Assembly (NCBI RefSeq): GCF_028768465.1
Contig: NZ_CP118225.1
Location: forward strand, 3,701,001-3,765,000
Direction of reading: 5' to 3'
Length of the DNA stretch: 64,000 nt
Origin: Rhodopirellula sp. P2
GTDB taxonomy: Bacteria; Planctomycetota; Planctomycetia; Pirellulales; Pirellulaceae
This document shows, in pieces, positions 29,401 through 40,900 of this stretch. Positions within the stretch are counted from its first letter, which is position 1, and every line of letters starts with the position of its first letter. The notes beneath the pieces are model-generated. The model was not told the origin of the DNA, ran no database searches, and worked only from the letters and a program-made list of their open reading frames with translations. A program made the position numbers and the translations under genes.

Positions 29401-31071
29401 TCAATAACCAAGCGGTTTGCCAGATTCGTACAACGACTGGATTTCGGATGCCTCCAACGCGGCATCATAAATCGTCAGTTCATCGATTGTTCCGTCCAAG
29501 TTGCGGACTGCGAACCAAGGCGTTTCGCGAAACGGTTGGCCCCAGTTTCCAATTTCGGCAGGACCGATTCGCAGTGAGTCCATTTGGAACTTGGGTTGGA
29601 TGCGTTCGTCGCTGATTCGTTGACCATCGACGTATTGCTGCACTCGCTTGGAGGCTGGGTCATACACAGCGACCAAATGAAACCACTGACCGCTCTTGGA
29701 GATGTCCCAAAATGGTTCGGTGAAGTACACATGGTGCAGGCCAGCGTCTTTGACAACGCGTTGATCACGATCGTTGAAGAAACTGACGCTCTGTGAATCA
29801 TCAACCATCACAGAGAACATCAGCCGTCCGTCATCGCGAATCTGCCAGTGGGGTTCACCGTTCTCGTAGCCATCCCCCATGAACAACGCGTTGTAGCGTT
29901 GGTCGAGGTTGTCGATTTTGACCCAGCAAGCGAACGTGAACGCTTGGAAGTCGCCGTCAATCCGAGTGCGAATGCGGGATCCAGGTCGGTTGAAATTCAG
30001 ACCGCGTGATGCCGGTCCAAAGCGTCCGGCAACCACGTCGACGGGACCGACCAGCAATCCGTCTCGGGTATCGTCGGTGCTGGAACCGTTTCGAAGCGTG
30101 CGTTGATTGAGTTCCGAGGTGGCGTAATGTGCGACCAGTCGTTTGTCTGCTTGAAGCGAACGCATCGACTCCAGCCATTCTTCGTAACGTTGCTGCGTTG
30201 CCGAAAGATCTCGTTGATACAAATCGGTCGCCGTGATCATGCGGTCGATGTTTTGGCTGGAGGGTGAGCCGTGAAGGATTTCCTTGTCGCCGGTGTGGAG
30301 ATGCTGCCCGTCCAGTTTGCCGCCTCGCAACATGATTTCCCCGTCGACCACCTCGACGCGAGCGGTGTCAGCGGTGACGTCCATGGTGAATTCCGTGCCC
30401 AGGTCAACGACTTCGGACTCCGCTGCCTTCACCAGGAATCCGCGCGCCGCCGGCGGGACCGTCGCTCGCAGGCGACCTTCCAACACGCGGACCGACCAAT
30501 CGGATTCGATGTCCAAATTCGCGGGGCCTTCCACGATCAAGGTGGCGCCGCAGAAGAAATCGATCTCCGCAATTCCGCTCTCAAATCGAAGCTGACCATT
30601 GGGCAAGACATCACCGACTTTTGCCGGCAGAGTGTTCAACGGCCATTGAAGATCGACCGCGCGACGAAGGGTCGCGTGCCCTGCGATCTGTGATTCGATG
30701 CCATCCGATTCAAACGCCGCGACTTCAGTGGTGACGGGAGACGACAGGTGTTGCTGGCCCAACCAGTACGCCAGTCCACCGACCATGATCAAAGCGGTCG
30801 CGGCAATCATCAGAGAGCGAAACGCGAACACGCTGGGCCAACGGTACAGCGGCAGCGTGATCGGCGGATCCGCTGCCTGAGTTGGGGAGCCGAGATTCGG
30901 AGTCGGGGACGCAGCGATCTCATGAAGGGATTCGCTCAGGTGGACCGCCTTCAAATACGCTTGCCGCACTTCTTCACTGCCCTCGAGCAGGTTTTGCAGT
31001 TGGTCGAAGTCCTCGGGCGAGATCGTTTGGTCGATCGCTTGGTAGATCAGTTTTTGAATCGCGTCATCCAT
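29401..31071 (-). CDS. FecR-domain membrane protein with LamG-like C-terminus
   Basis: A 556-residue protein from ATG 31071. The cytosolic N-terminus (residues 1-80) resembles an anti-sigma helper (AIDQTISPEDFDQLQNLL), then a membrane helix (about 86-106), a FecR domain (FFCGATLIVEGPANLDIES, GRLRATVPPAARGFLVKA, VDLGTEFTMDV) and a C-terminal concanavalin/LamG-type sugar-binding domain (AFTFACWVKIDN, GTIDELTIYDAAL). It overlaps the ECF sigma gene by 8 bp. The likely role is to sense an extracellular glycan and release or control the sigma factor, then drive the downstream sulfatase cassette; this is inferred from family and order. Confidence 0.88.
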   Translation of the reverse strand: MDDAIQKLIYQAIDQTISPEDFDQLQNLLEGSEEVRQAYLKAVHLSESLHEIAASPTPNLGSPTQAADPPITLPLYRWPSVFAFRSLMIAATALIMVGGLAYWLGQQHLSSPVTTEVAAFESDGIESQIAGHATLRRAVDLQWPLNTLPAKVGDVLPNGQLRFESGIAEIDFFCGATLIVEGPANLDIESDWSVRVLEGRLRATVPPAARGFLVKAAESEVVDLGTEFTMDVTADTARVEVVDGEIMLRGGKLDGQHLHTGDKEILHGSPSSQNIDRMITATDLYQRDLSATQQRYEEWLESMRSLQADKRLVAHYATSELNQRTLRNGSSTDDTRDGLLVGPVDVVAGRFGPASRGLNFNRPGSRIRTRIDGDFQAFTFACWVKIDNLDQRYNALFMGDGYENGEPHWQIRDDGRLMFSVMVDDSQSVSFFNDRDQRVVKDAGLHHVYFTEPFWDISKSGQWFHLVAVYDPASKRVQQYVDGQRISDERIQPKFQMDSLRIGPAEIGNWGQPFRETPWFAVRNLDGTIDELTIYDAALEASEIQSLYESGKPLGY

Positions 31072-31648
31072 GGCGAAGTCCCTGTTGCAGTTGTTTTTCG
31101 ACGCATTGCTGGAGCGACGCACGCAAGACATTGAGTTGGTAATAGAGGCGTCGAGCTTTCTGGCCGGTTTGCTTTGCAATGGATGAGACCGATTGGCCGG
31201 GTGAGTGAACGCTCAAGACCAATTGCCGCTGGGATTCACCCAGCTTTGCCAAGCAGCCTTCCATCGCACGTCGTTCCTCTTCGAGTCGATCCAATTGTGG
31301 AAGGGCGGATGCTGCCAGGACTTCCATCACCGAGTCGCGAAACACCAATCGGTCGCGGCCCTGATCCCGTTGCCAACTGAGAGTTTTGTAGCGGGCGATC
31401 ACGCATGCCCAGCGAGCGAACTCGTCTGCTTGCCCTGAGTTCTGCGTTGCAAAGTCGTCAAACTTTCGCCAGCATTCGAGCGCCGTTTCTTGCACGACGT
31501 CTTCCACCCCGTCACGGCTTGGCAGCAGTGAGCGTACGAACCGACGAATCGACAAATCATGCCGAGTCAGCAAAGCAACAAACTCGTTGTATCGTTGCTC
31601 TCGTTCGTTCGAATCGACGATGTTGCTAGGCCGGTCGCTCGCCGCCAT
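31064..31648 (-). CDS. ECF sigma factor (planctomycete type)
   Basis: A 194-residue sigma70-family factor. Region 2 is visible as FVRSLLPSRDGVEDVVQETALECWRK-type residues (about 38-63) with a WACVIARYKTLSWQRD segment, and region 4 as ESQRQLVLSVHSPGQSVSSIAKQTGQ with a helix-turn-helix. ATG 31648 has GGAGG 8 bp upstream and was preferred over an upstream start at 31708. It leads the cassette with a FecR/LamG protein, so it probably transcribes the sulfatase operon when released. Confidence 0.92.
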   Translation of the reverse strand: MAASDRPSNIVDSNEREQRYNEFVALLTRHDLSIRRFVRSLLPSRDGVEDVVQETALECWRKFDDFATQNSGQADEFARWACVIARYKTLSWQRDQGRDRLVFRDSVMEVLAASALPQLDRLEEERRAMEGCLAKLGESQRQLVLSVHSPGQSVSSIAKQTGQKARRLYYQLNVLRASLQQCVEKQLQQGLRHG

Positions 31649-31756
31649 ACCATGTTCCTCCAATAGGTCATTCCACACGGGAGCGGATTTACAAAGATTT
31701 TGATTCAAAACCGTGCGAGGTTTTCGGCAGCCGGAGAAAACACGGCTGTTCCCAGC

Positions 31757-33199
31757 CTATTGCAGGGTTTTCGCAGGTGGCATGTCGGTTTGCATCGATT
31801 CCCAAACGGCCAGCAATTCCTGCAGCCGATCAGGATGGGAGGCGGACAAATCCTCGGATTCGCTGAGATCGGATTCCAGGTCAAACAATTCGATGGGTTG
31901 GTCTTTCCGGGCCTGCACGAATTTCCATTTGCCTTGGCGAAGCGCCCGAGCACCTCGTGGCATCCGCCACCACAGGGGCCGGGCGGAGGGGGGTGTGTCG
32001 CGCCCGATCCATGGCAAGACATTGATGCCGTCCAGGTTGTTTGGGGGGGAATCATTCAAGGCCATCGGCAGGAACGTGGCAGCGATGTCGAGACTCAGCA
32101 CCGGCGTCTGTTCTTCCGCGTCGGCCGGGATCACACCCGGCATGCTCCACACCATTGGGATCCGCACACCGCCTTCGTACAGGCTGCCTTTGCCGCCTCG
32201 AAGAGGGGCGTTGCTGCTGGTCAATTCCGCGGTCGGCCCACCGTTGTCGCTGAAGAAAATCACCAGGGTATCCTGGCGAAGGTGGTGGTGATCGAGTGTC
32301 TCCAGGATTCGCCCAACACCGCGATCCAAGGCAATCAACATGCCTGCGAAAATACGTCGCTGGGGATCTTGGATGTGTCGCGCTGACTCATGGTCTTCGA
32401 GTGTGGCCTGCATCGGAGAGTGCACGGCGTTGTAAGAGACCACGGTTGCAAAAGGGGACGAGGCGGATTGAGAGATGGTTTCGACCGCTTGTTCGGTGAT
32501 CGTGTCGGTCAGGTACTTCCACTCGTCGAGCGGTTGGGAGTCTTGGAGGACTGGGTTGTTGGCATCGTAGGCGGGTTCATTGATTCGCGCGTAGTTGCCC
32601 CGGATGGTGTTGCCGTTGGTTTGAAACTGTCCTGCGGCAAGCGACCTGTCGCGAAGCATGGTCCAGACATTTTCAAAGGGAGGCCCAGGCACGTAGAAAT
32701 GACCTTCGTGCAGGAAGCCGAAGAAGCGATCAAAACCTTTGGCCGTTGGGAGTTGTGGGGGACGAGTGCCAAGGTGCCACTTGCCGATCAGCGAGGTTTG
32801 ATAGCCCGCTGCCTGGAGGTGCTGGACAAAGGTGGATTGTTCAGGAGGCAAACCCGCGTTGGGATGATGATTGCGTTCACCGGTCGGATTGAGGTCGTAG
32901 CCAAAACGCGATTGATAGCGTCCTGAGAGGAACCCGGCACGCGACGGACTGCAGTACGACGACGTCACGTAGCCGCTGGTGCAACGCACTCCGGATCGCG
33001 CCAATGCGTCGATCGCAGGCGTGGGGATTTCTGCATTGCCCATCATTCCGGTTTCGCCATAGCCCAGATCGTCAGCGATGATCACGACCAGGTTGGGTGG
33101 AGAGGCCTTCGCAGGGTTTTGCATCCACGACAAGAAGCTTGCCAGAATCACACCGGCTGCAACTCGACCGACAATGGAGTTTGGGGGCAACGGTAGCAT
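31757..33199 (-). CDS. exported sulfatase (arylsulfatase A-like)
   Basis: A 480-residue type I sulfatase with a signal peptide (about residues 12-32), metal-binding D43-D44 in IIADDLGYGETG, and a formylglycine site C83-S-P-S-R followed by AGFLSGR. Further signatures: GKWHLG and VIFFSDNGGP. Substrate not determinable. It is on the same strand as the ECF cassette but upstream of it with a 108-bp gap to the sigma gene start; a minisatellite lies 5' of its start. Confidence 0.93.
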   Translation of the reverse strand: MLPLPPNSIVGRVAAGVILASFLSWMQNPAKASPPNLVVIIADDLGYGETGMMGNAEIPTPAIDALARSGVRCTSGYVTSSYCSPSRAGFLSGRYQSRFGYDLNPTGERNHHPNAGLPPEQSTFVQHLQAAGYQTSLIGKWHLGTRPPQLPTAKGFDRFFGFLHEGHFYVPGPPFENVWTMLRDRSLAAGQFQTNGNTIRGNYARINEPAYDANNPVLQDSQPLDEWKYLTDTITEQAVETISQSASSPFATVVSYNAVHSPMQATLEDHESARHIQDPQRRIFAGMLIALDRGVGRILETLDHHHLRQDTLVIFFSDNGGPTAELTSSNAPLRGGKGSLYEGGVRIPMVWSMPGVIPADAEEQTPVLSLDIAATFLPMALNDSPPNNLDGINVLPWIGRDTPPSARPLWWRMPRGARALRQGKWKFVQARKDQPIELFDLESDLSESEDLSASHPDRLQELLAVWESMQTDMPPAKTLQ

Positions 33200-33272
33200 G
33201 ATTAGGCTGGGTCAGAGGGCTGGGTGGGGGAGTTTTAGTTTATCAGGGCCACAGGACCACAGGGCCACAGGA

Positions 33273-33359
33273 CCACAGCGACCACAGCGACCACAGCGAC
33301 CACAGCGACTCAGGACTCAGGACTCAGGACTCAGGACTCAGGACTCAGGACTCAGGACT
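33273..33359. repeat. compound minisatellite (9-mer x4, 7-mer x7)
   Basis: Four perfect copies of CCACAGCGA (33273-33308) are followed, after two bases, by seven perfect copies of CAGGACT (33311-33359). Looser CCACAGG-type units precede them from about 33247. The array lies 73-160 bp upstream of the sulfatase start (minus strand) and just past the rpoC terminator. Confidence 0.92.
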
Positions 33360-33370
33360 GTCGGCGCATG

Positions 33371-33400
33371 AAAAAACCGGGCGTCTGGGGGACGCCCGGT
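33371..33400 (-). terminator. intrinsic terminator of rpoC
   Basis: On the minus strand ACCGGGCGTC / GACGCCCGGT form a perfect 10-bp stem with a 5-base loop, followed by a T-run (33371-33376 on the plus strand as A's), 28 bp past the rpoC stop. Confidence 0.92.
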
Positions 33401-33428
33401 TCGTGTGTTTAGCGATTCGAAGCTGCGA

Positions 33429-36400
33429 TCACTCGCCTTCGTTGGTGCTCGACGTGGTCGAGGCTGTTTCGCCGTCGCCGCCCAGCAATGGGAACGATTC
33501 TTCGAGTGCCGAGACAGGAGCCTGGGACAGTTCTTCGAGTGCTTCGCGGCGGTAGTTGACTTCCGACTCTTGGAAGATTCGGAAACCTGTACCGGCGGGA
33601 ATCAAGTGTCCCAGGATAACGTTCTCTTTCAGACCGACCAACTTGTCGACCTTGCCCGCCAAGGCGGCTTCGGTGAGCACCTTGGTGGTTTCTTGGAACG
33701 AGGCTGCTGAGATGAACGAGTTCGACTGCACAGCCGCCTTGGTGATCCCCAGCAACTGGGTGCTGGCCGTTGCACTCTTGCAACGTTTGCCCTTGGCAGG
33801 GGTGCCGCCCATCGCTTCGACTTCCGCGTTGGTTTGCTCGAACGCTTCCTTGGGCACGATCGTGCCTTCGGTGTAGTCCGTGTCACCCGGGTTGGCGATC
33901 TTGATGCACTTCTGCAAGTCTTGGTTGGCTTTGCGGAAGTGGAATCGGTCCATCACGCTACCTGGCAACAGGTTGGTGTCACCGGCGTTCTCGATCTTCA
34001 CCTTGCGAAGCATGCGAGCGATGATGATTTCGCCGTGCTTGTCGTTGATTTCCACACGCTGGCTGCGATAGACCTGTTGGATTTCGTGCAGCAGGTATTG
34101 CTGAACGGCTTCTTCCCCGGTCACACGCAAGATGTCGTGAGGAACCAACGCTCCGTCGACCAGTGCTTGACCGGCCTTCACGATGTCGCCGGTGTGCACC
34201 AAGAAGTGCTTGCCGTGAGGCACCAAGTGCTCCCGTTCGATCCCTGATTCGCTGCGGACGATGATCGTTCGCTTGCCCCGTTTGCGTTCGCTGAGGATTT
34301 CGACTTCACCGTCGACTTCCGCGATCACAGCCGGATCCTTTGGCTTGCGAGCTTCGAAGATCTCGGTCACACGAGGCAGACCACCGGTGATGTCCGAGAC
34401 GCCGCCCGTTTCACGAGGCATTTCGGCCAGGACCTTCCCGGGAATGACATCGTCGCCTTGGTTGACTGAGATCGTGGCCCGTTCGGGCAAGTACTGAGCG
34501 TGAAGCGGGCGACCGGATTCATCTTCGATGACCAACTGAGGGTGCAAGTCACCCTTGTGATCGATGATGGTCATCCGGGTGTTCCCGCTGGCTTCGCGAT
34601 CCAGTCGCATCGTTTCGCCTTCGACCACGTCTTCGAAGCGAATCTTACCGGTCACTTCCGACAAAATCGGAATCGAGTACGGGTTCCATTCGCAGAGGAC
34701 TTGGCCGGCGGTGACATGGTCGCCTTCTTTGACCATCAGCATGGCACCGGTTGGGATGTCATACGATTCGACTTCTCGGCCACGATCGTCGACCAGCATG
34801 ATCTGGCCGTTCCGCGTCAGGACGATGTCGCGACCTTCCGCGTTCGTCACCGCTTTCATTCGTGTCAGGCGAACTTCACCATCACGAGCGGTCTTGATGT
34901 CCGACTCTTCGACCTGCTTGCTCACCGAACCACCGATGTGGAACGTCCGCATGGTCAGCTGTGTACCGGGTTCACCGATCGACTGAGCAGCGATGATCCC
35001 GACGGCCATGCCTTCTTCGACCATCGATCCGGTCGACATGTCCATGCCGTAGCAGCAGCGGCAAACACCCAGTGGTGCGTCACAAGACATCGGCGTGCGG
35101 ACCTGGATCTTTTCCAGTCCCATCGCCTCGATGTTGCGAGCGATTTCGGGAGTGATCATTTGATCGGCTTCCACGATCACTTCATCGGTGACCGGGTTGA
35201 CGATCGATTTCAGGCTGACACGACCGTTGATCGATTCTCCAAGCGAAACCTCGACCTTTTCACCACGGTAGACCACACCCTTGGTGATCCCTTGAGTGGT
35301 GCCGCAATCGTGCATTGTCACGACCACGTTTTGGGCCACGTCGGCGAGTTTCCGGGTGAGGTAACCGGAGTCAGCTGTTTTCAACGCCGTGTCGGCCAGA
35401 CCCTTGCGGGCACCGTGCGTGGACGAGAAGTACTCGAGCACGGACAAGCCTTCACGGAAGTTTGCCTTGATGGGCGTTTCGATGATTTCACCGGTTGGCT
35501 TGGCCATCAGACCACGCATACCAGCGAGCTGACGAATTTGCTCAATACCACCCCGTGCACCCGAGTGCGACATCAAGAACACAGGGTTGATGTACCAACC
35601 GCCGGGGCGAATGTCGTTTTCCATCGCCGACATCATGTCGGCCGTGATGGCTTCGCGAGCGTGGGTCCAAGCATCCAGAACCTGGTTGTAGCGTTCTTTG
35701 CCGGTCATCAAACCGCGGTCATAAGCCTTCTTGTGCTTCATGACCTCTTTTTCAGCTTCTTTGATGAACTGCAATTTGGTGTCTGGGGTCACCAAGTCAT
35801 CGGTCGCGAACGACAGACCACTGCGGGTGGATTCCCGGAAACCGGTTTGCATCATGTCATCGAGCAAGTGAATCGTGGCTTTCCGCCCGAGACGCTGGTA
35901 GCAGTCACTGATCGACTTGGCCAAGTCGCTGCTACGCATGGCACGGTTGTAGAAATCCATCCCCACGGGCAGCATTTCGTTGAAGCGAACGCGACCTGGA
36001 GTGGTGTCGATGACGGCGCCGTATTCGCCGGTTTCGTCATCGGTCTTCAGTTTTTGGTACTTCGGCAGACGCAATTTGATTCGCGTGTGCAACTTCACGA
36101 CGCCTTGAGCCAACGCGTAGTCGACTTCTTCGTAGGTGCTGAACGTCATGCCCTCGCCCTTTTGATCGGGCATCTCGACGGTCATGAAGTAGCAACCCAT
36201 GACGATGTCCTGCGAAGGACTCATGATGGGCTTCCCGTTCGAAGGTGCGAACACGTTGTTGGTGCTCATCATCAACGTGTGGGCTTCGACTTGCGCTTCG
36301 ATTGAAAGCGGCAAGTGAACGGCCATCTGGTCACCGTCGAAGTCAGCGTTGAAGCCTTTGCAAACCAACGGGTGCAAGTGGATGGCGTTGCCTTCCACCA

Positions 36401-37718
36401 GGGTTGGTTCGAAGGCTTGAATCCCCATCCGGTGCAACGTGGGTGCTCGGTTGAGCAACACAGGGTGGTTCGTGATGACTTGCTCGAGGATATCCCAAAC
36501 CTCTTCGTCTTTTCGTTCGAGCATCTTCTTGGCTGACTTGATCGTGTCAGCGTGGCCGAGCTCTTTCAAACGACGAATGATGAACGGTTGGTACAGTTCG
36601 AGCGCGATCTTCTTGGGCAAGCCGCATTGGTGCAGCTTCAAGCGAGGACCGACCACGATGACCGAGCGAGCGGAGTAATCGACTCGTTTGCCCAGCAGGT
36701 TTTCACGGAAACGACCTTGTTTCCCCTTGATCATGTCGGTCAAGGATTTCAGCGGACGGTTGGACGACCCGAGGACGGGACGCTTGCAACGGTTGTTGTC
36801 AAACAACGCATCGACCGATTGCTGCAGCATTCGCTTTTCGTTGCGAATGATGACTTCGGGAGCGTTCAGATCGACCAGTTTCCGCAACCGGTTGTTGCGG
36901 TTGATGATCCGGCGATACAGGTCATTGAGGTCCGACGTTGCAAAGTTACCGCTGTCCAGCAGCACCAACGGACGCAAGTCGGGAGGAATGACGGGGATGA
37001 CGTCGAGAACCATCCACTCGGGGCGGTTGTCGCTGTCACGGATCGACTCCACGATCTTTAGGCGGTTGATCAGGTCCTTCTTCTTTTGCTTGCTGCCGGT
37101 TTCCGCCAAATCAACCCGCAGTTGATCGGACAGCGTGACCAGGTCCAGCTTGTTCAGCAGGTCGCGAACCGCTTCGGCGCCCATGTCGGCTTGGAAGCTG
37201 CCGGTGCCGTACTGTTGGCGGGCGGCACGGTATTCTTCTTCGGTCAGGAGTTGCAGGATTTCCAGGTCGGTGTCCTTGGGATCCGTGACCACGTAATCCT
37301 GGAAGTAGATGACCTTTTCCAGCGAGCTGGTTTTCATCGCGAGCAGGTTGCCCAATCGCGACGGCATGGCTTTGAAGAACCAAATGTGAACGACGGGAGC
37401 GGCCAGTTCGATGTGCCCCATGCGTTTCCGACGCACGCGGCTGTGAGTGACCTTCACGCCGCAACGGTCGCAGATCATCCCCTTGTACTTCATCCCACGG
37501 TATTTGCCGCAGGCACATTCCCAGTCCTTTTCAGGGCCAAAGATGCGTTCGCAGAACAGACCGTCTTTTTCGGGACGGTAGGTTCGGTAGTTGATCGTTT
37601 CGGGTTTTTTAACCTCACCGAACGACCAGGCCTTGATGTCTTGTGGTCGCGCCAACGAGATACGGACGGAGGCGTAATCGTTGATGCGATCGTAGTTGCT
37701 GGTTTCGCCAATGGACAT
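33429..37718 (-). CDS. rpoC: RNA polymerase beta' subunit
   Basis: A 1429-residue RpoC. The N-terminal zinc ribbon ([18 protein letters not shown]), the catalytic [16 protein letters not shown] with three Mg-binding aspartates, the bridge-helix/trigger-loop region ([16 protein letters not shown]) and a second zinc cluster [13 protein letters not shown] are all present. The C-terminus ends in a short Ser/Thr/acidic tail. It is a core transcription enzyme subunit, downstream of rpoB on the same strand but separated by 228 bp. A terminator follows. Confidence 0.98.
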   Translation of the reverse strand: MSIGETSNYDRINDYASVRISLARPQDIKAWSFGEVKKPETINYRTYRPEKDGLFCERIFGPEKDWECACGKYRGMKYKGMICDRCGVKVTHSRVRRKRMGHIELAAPVVHIWFFKAMPSRLGNLLAMKTSSLEKVIYFQDYVVTDPKDTDLEILQLLTEEEYRAARQQYGTGSFQADMGAEAVRDLLNKLDLVTLSDQLRVDLAETGSKQKKKDLINRLKIVESIRDSDNRPEWMVLDVIPVIPPDLRPLVLLDSGNFATSDLNDLYRRIINRNNRLRKLVDLNAPEVIIRNEKRMLQQSVDALFDNNRCKRPVLGSSNRPLKSLTDMIKGKQGRFRENLLGKRVDYSARSVIVVGPRLKLHQCGLPKKIALELYQPFIIRRLKELGHADTIKSAKKMLERKDEEVWDILEQVITNHPVLLNRAPTLHRMGIQAFEPTLVEGNAIHLHPLVCKGFNADFDGDQMAVHLPLSIEAQVEAHTLMMSTNNVFAPSNGKPIMSPSQDIVMGCYFMTVEMPDQKGEGMTFSTYEEVDYALAQGVVKLHTRIKLRLPKYQKLKTDDETGEYGAVIDTTPGRVRFNEMLPVGMDFYNRAMRSSDLAKSISDCYQRLGRKATIHLLDDMMQTGFRESTRSGLSFATDDLVTPDTKLQFIKEAEKEVMKHKKAYDRGLMTGKERYNQVLDAWTHAREAITADMMSAMENDIRPGGWYINPVFLMSHSGARGGIEQIRQLAGMRGLMAKPTGEIIETPIKANFREGLSVLEYFSSTHGARKGLADTALKTADSGYLTRKLADVAQNVVVTMHDCGTTQGITKGVVYRGEKVEVSLGESINGRVSLKSIVNPVTDEVIVEADQMITPEIARNIEAMGLEKIQVRTPMSCDAPLGVCRCCYGMDMSTGSMVEEGMAVGIIAAQSIGEPGTQLTMRTFHIGGSVSKQVEESDIKTARDGEVRLTRMKAVTNAEGRDIVLTRNGQIMLVDDRGREVESYDIPTGAMLMVKEGDHVTAGQVLCEWNPYSIPILSEVTGKIRFEDVVEGETMRLDREASGNTRMTIIDHKGDLHPQLVIEDESGRPLHAQYLPERATISVNQGDDVIPGKVLAEMPRETGGVSDITGGLPRVTEIFEARKPKDPAVIAEVDGEVEILSERKRGKRTIIVRSESGIEREHLVPHGKHFLVHTGDIVKAGQALVDGALVPHDILRVTGEEAVQQYLLHEIQQVYRSQRVEINDKHGEIIIARMLRKVKIENAGDTNLLPGSVMDRFHFRKANQDLQKCIKIANPGDTDYTEGTIVPKEAFEQTNAEVEAMGGTPAKGKRCKSATASTQLLGITKAAVQSNSFISAASFQETTKVLTEAALAGKVDKLVGLKENVILGHLIPAGTGFRIFQESEVNYRREALEELSQAPVSALEESFPLLGGDGETASTTSSTNEGE

Positions 37719-37946
37719 TCTGAGAAGCTCCTAGCTATTAGCAGTTCGCTGCTAGCTCTTTTGCTGGTGCAATGGATGTTGGGAAGAAGGTCGGAAGACG
37801 GGGGTGAGTCATTCTTCTGACGCTTGAGTTCGAAAACCGGGCGAGTTCGAGAGACGGCAGTGTCTCGGGTTCGCCCGTTCAGGCCAGCGTGATGCTGGCC
37901 CGAACAACCAAAGCCACTGGCTCAAGGCCAGTGGCAAATGGCTTCC
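37719..37946 (-). promoter_or_regulatory. hairpin-rich rpoB-rpoC spacer
   Basis: A 228-bp non-coding spacer. Next to the rpoC ribosome-binding site lies an imperfect hairpin (AGCTAGCAGCGAACTGCTAATAGCT-type arms, 37733-37757), and farther upstream GCCAGCGTGATGCTGGC and GCCACTGGCTCAAGGCCAGT hairpins (about 37883-37933). None is followed by a strong T-run, so translational or processing control is more likely than termination. Confidence 0.55.
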
Positions 37947-40900
37947 TTAGATCGGTCGTTTCTCGAGTTGCATGTTCAGGGCCAAGCCGCGGATTTCGTT
38001 GGTCAACACGTCGAAGCTGGCAGGTGTGCCGGCCTCCAGGGTGTTTTCTCCCTTGACCATCGATTCGTAGATCTTGGTTCGACCTTCCACATCGTCGGAT
38101 TTCACCGTCAGCAGTTCTTGCAGGATGTAAGCGGCACCGTATGCCTCCAACGCCCAAACTTCCATCTCGCCGAAGCGTTGGCCGCCGAAGCGAGCCTTGC
38201 CACCGAGTGGTTGCTGCGTGATCAACGAGTAAGGTCCGGTGCTGCGGGCGTGGACTTTGTCGTCGACCAAGTGGTGAAGCTTCAACATGTAGATGTAGCC
38301 AACCGTGGTTTCTTGCTCCATCGGCTCACCCGTTCGACCGTCGGTCAAGCGAATCTTTCCGTGAGCAGGCAAACCAGCTTCGGCCAAGCAGTCGTTGATT
38401 TCCGATTCGCTGGCACCGTCAAAGATCGGTGTGAGTGCTTGGAAGCCAAGCTTGGCTCCCGCCCAACCCAAGTGCGTTTCCAAAATCTGACCCACGTTCA
38501 TCCGACTGGGAACTCCCAGCGGGTTGAGCATGATCTGAATCGGTGTTCCATCTGGCAAGAACGGCATGTCTTCGATCGGAAGGATCTTAGCGATCACACC
38601 CTTGTTACCGTGACGACCGGCCATCTTGTCACCGACGCTGATTGTGCGTTTGGTCGCGATGTAAATCTTGACCATTTGCAGCACGCCCGAGCGAAGTTCA
38701 TCGCCTCGTTTCATGCTGTTCAACCTGCGATCGCGTTCGTCGATGGCTTGTTCGACGTTCTGCCACTGAGTTTGGTGAACCTTCTCAGCTGCCTTGCGTT
38801 TTTCTTCGTCTTCGATTTGTTCGAGGACGAGTTCCAAGCGGAAGCTGGTGGCTCGCTCGGCAACGAACTTCGGATCTTGTCCGTCGGCCAAGGGGGTGCC
38901 AGTGGAGTCCTTCAGTTTGGTTTCGGCGGCTTCTTCCAGGTCGCGAATCAACGACTCAAACGTGCTGGCAATTTCTTCGTTGCCTTCCGTTTCGTGTTGT
39001 TTCAGTTCCCGTTCGAATTCCTTCCGCTCGTCTTCGCCAAGGCTCATCCGGCGGCTGAATTTGTGCGTGTCGATCACGATGCCTTCGATGCCCGATGGCA
39101 CTTCCAGCGAATCGTTCTTCACGTCTTCTCCAGCACGGCCGAAGATGGCGTGCAGCAGTTTTTCTTCGGGCGTCAGCTCGGTCTTGCTCTTCGGTGAAAC
39201 CTTGCCAACCAAAATGTCGCCAGGCTTCACGTAGGTGCCGACCTGGACGATTCCAGTGTCATCCAAGTTCCGCAGAGCTTTTTCGGAGACGTTCGGGATG
39301 TCTCGCGTGAATTCTTCGCGACCCAGTTTGGTCTCGCGAATTTCAACGTCGAAATCTTCGATGTGGATCGAGGTGTACGTGTCGTTTCGCACCAGCTCTT
39401 CGCTGATGATGATCGCATCCTCGTAATTGAATCCGTCGAACGACATGAAGCCGACCAGGACGTTTCGTCCGAGTGCCAATTCGCCCTTTTGAGTGGCGGC
39501 ACCGTCAGCGATGATCTGGCCCTTTTCGACCTTGTCACCCACCATGACGAGTGGTTTTTGGTTTTGGCAGGTTCGTTCGTTGAGCCCTTGGTACTTCTTC
39601 ATCGCGTAGTGATCGCTGCCGATTTCGATGCGGGTGGCATCGCAGTAGGTCACTTTGCCGGCGCGTCGAGCACGCACGACCATCGCGCTGTTCTTAGCGA
39701 CTTCACGCTCCATTCCGGTCCCGACAATCGGTGGTTCGGTGACCAGCAATGGGACGGCTTGCCGCTGCATGTTGGATCCCATCAAAGCACGGTTGGCATC
39801 ATCGTGCTCGAGGAACGGAATCAAACCAGCCGAGACACCCACCATTTGAGCGGGAGCCACGTCCATGAAGGAAACCTGTTCTGGCATCACGATCTCAAAG
39901 TCGCTACGGAAGCGAGCGATCATGTTGGGGCCAGGAACCAAGGCACCGTCTTTGACTTCGGTGTCGGCAGGTGCAACGTACGATTCGCCTTCTTCGTCCG
40001 CACGCAGCCAAACGACTTCGTCGCTGACTTTGCCTTCGACCACTTTGCGGTACGGCGTGCAAAGGAATCCGTAATCGTCGACACCAGCGTAGATGGCCAG
40101 CGAGCTGATCAGACCGATGTTCGTGCCTTCGGGAGTCTCAATCGGACAGATTCGTCCGTAGTGAGAAATGTGCACGTCACGGACTTCAAAGCCTGCCCGT
40201 TTGCGGTTCAGACCGCCTGGGCCGAGAGCTGACAAGCGGCGTTCGTGTGCCAGTTGCGACAGGGGGTTCGTCTGGTCAACGACCTGAGACAGTTCGCCAC
40301 GACCGAAGAAGAAATCGATCGCTGCGGAAACACTCTTGGGGTTGATCAACGAACGCGGTGTCATGTCTTGAGCGTCTTTGACACTCATGCGTTCTTGGAC
40401 CGTGCGGCGCAGTTTCAAGAAACCCTTGCGGAGTTCTTCGCTGGCCAGTTCGTCGATCGTACGCAGGCGTCGGTTGCCCAGGTGGTCAATGTCATCGATC
40501 TCGGCACCGCTGTCCGCATCGAACAAGTCGATCAGGTAGCGGATCGCGGCGATCATGTCGTCCGGACGCAACGTCATCACCGTCTCTTCGACGCCCAGAT
40601 CGAGTTTGCGATTGAGGCGGAAGCGACCGACTTTGCCCAACCGATAACGATTGTCGTCGTAGAACTTTTCTTGGAACAGCGTGCGTGCTTTTTCCAATTG
40701 AGGCGGGTTGCCTGGACGCAAACGTTGGTAGATCCGCAGCAACGCTTCTTCGTGGCTGGCGGTGTTGTCGTCGGCCAGGGTGTTGAAGATCAACGGAACC
40801 TTGGGCAGGTCCATGGCTTCGACGGAGGTCACGCCAGCGTTGCAGATCGTTTCCGACAATTCGGTGGTGATCTTGTAGCCGGCTTCCACGATGATTTCGC

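Noticed and set aside
34500..36305. 601-residue open frame antisense to rpoC
   Set aside because: It lies wholly within the conserved rpoC coding sequence; GC-rich codon bias opens the opposite frame. No motifs.
37719..37946. Terminator between rpoB and rpoC
   Set aside because: Hairpins are present but none is followed by a run of T on the minus strand.
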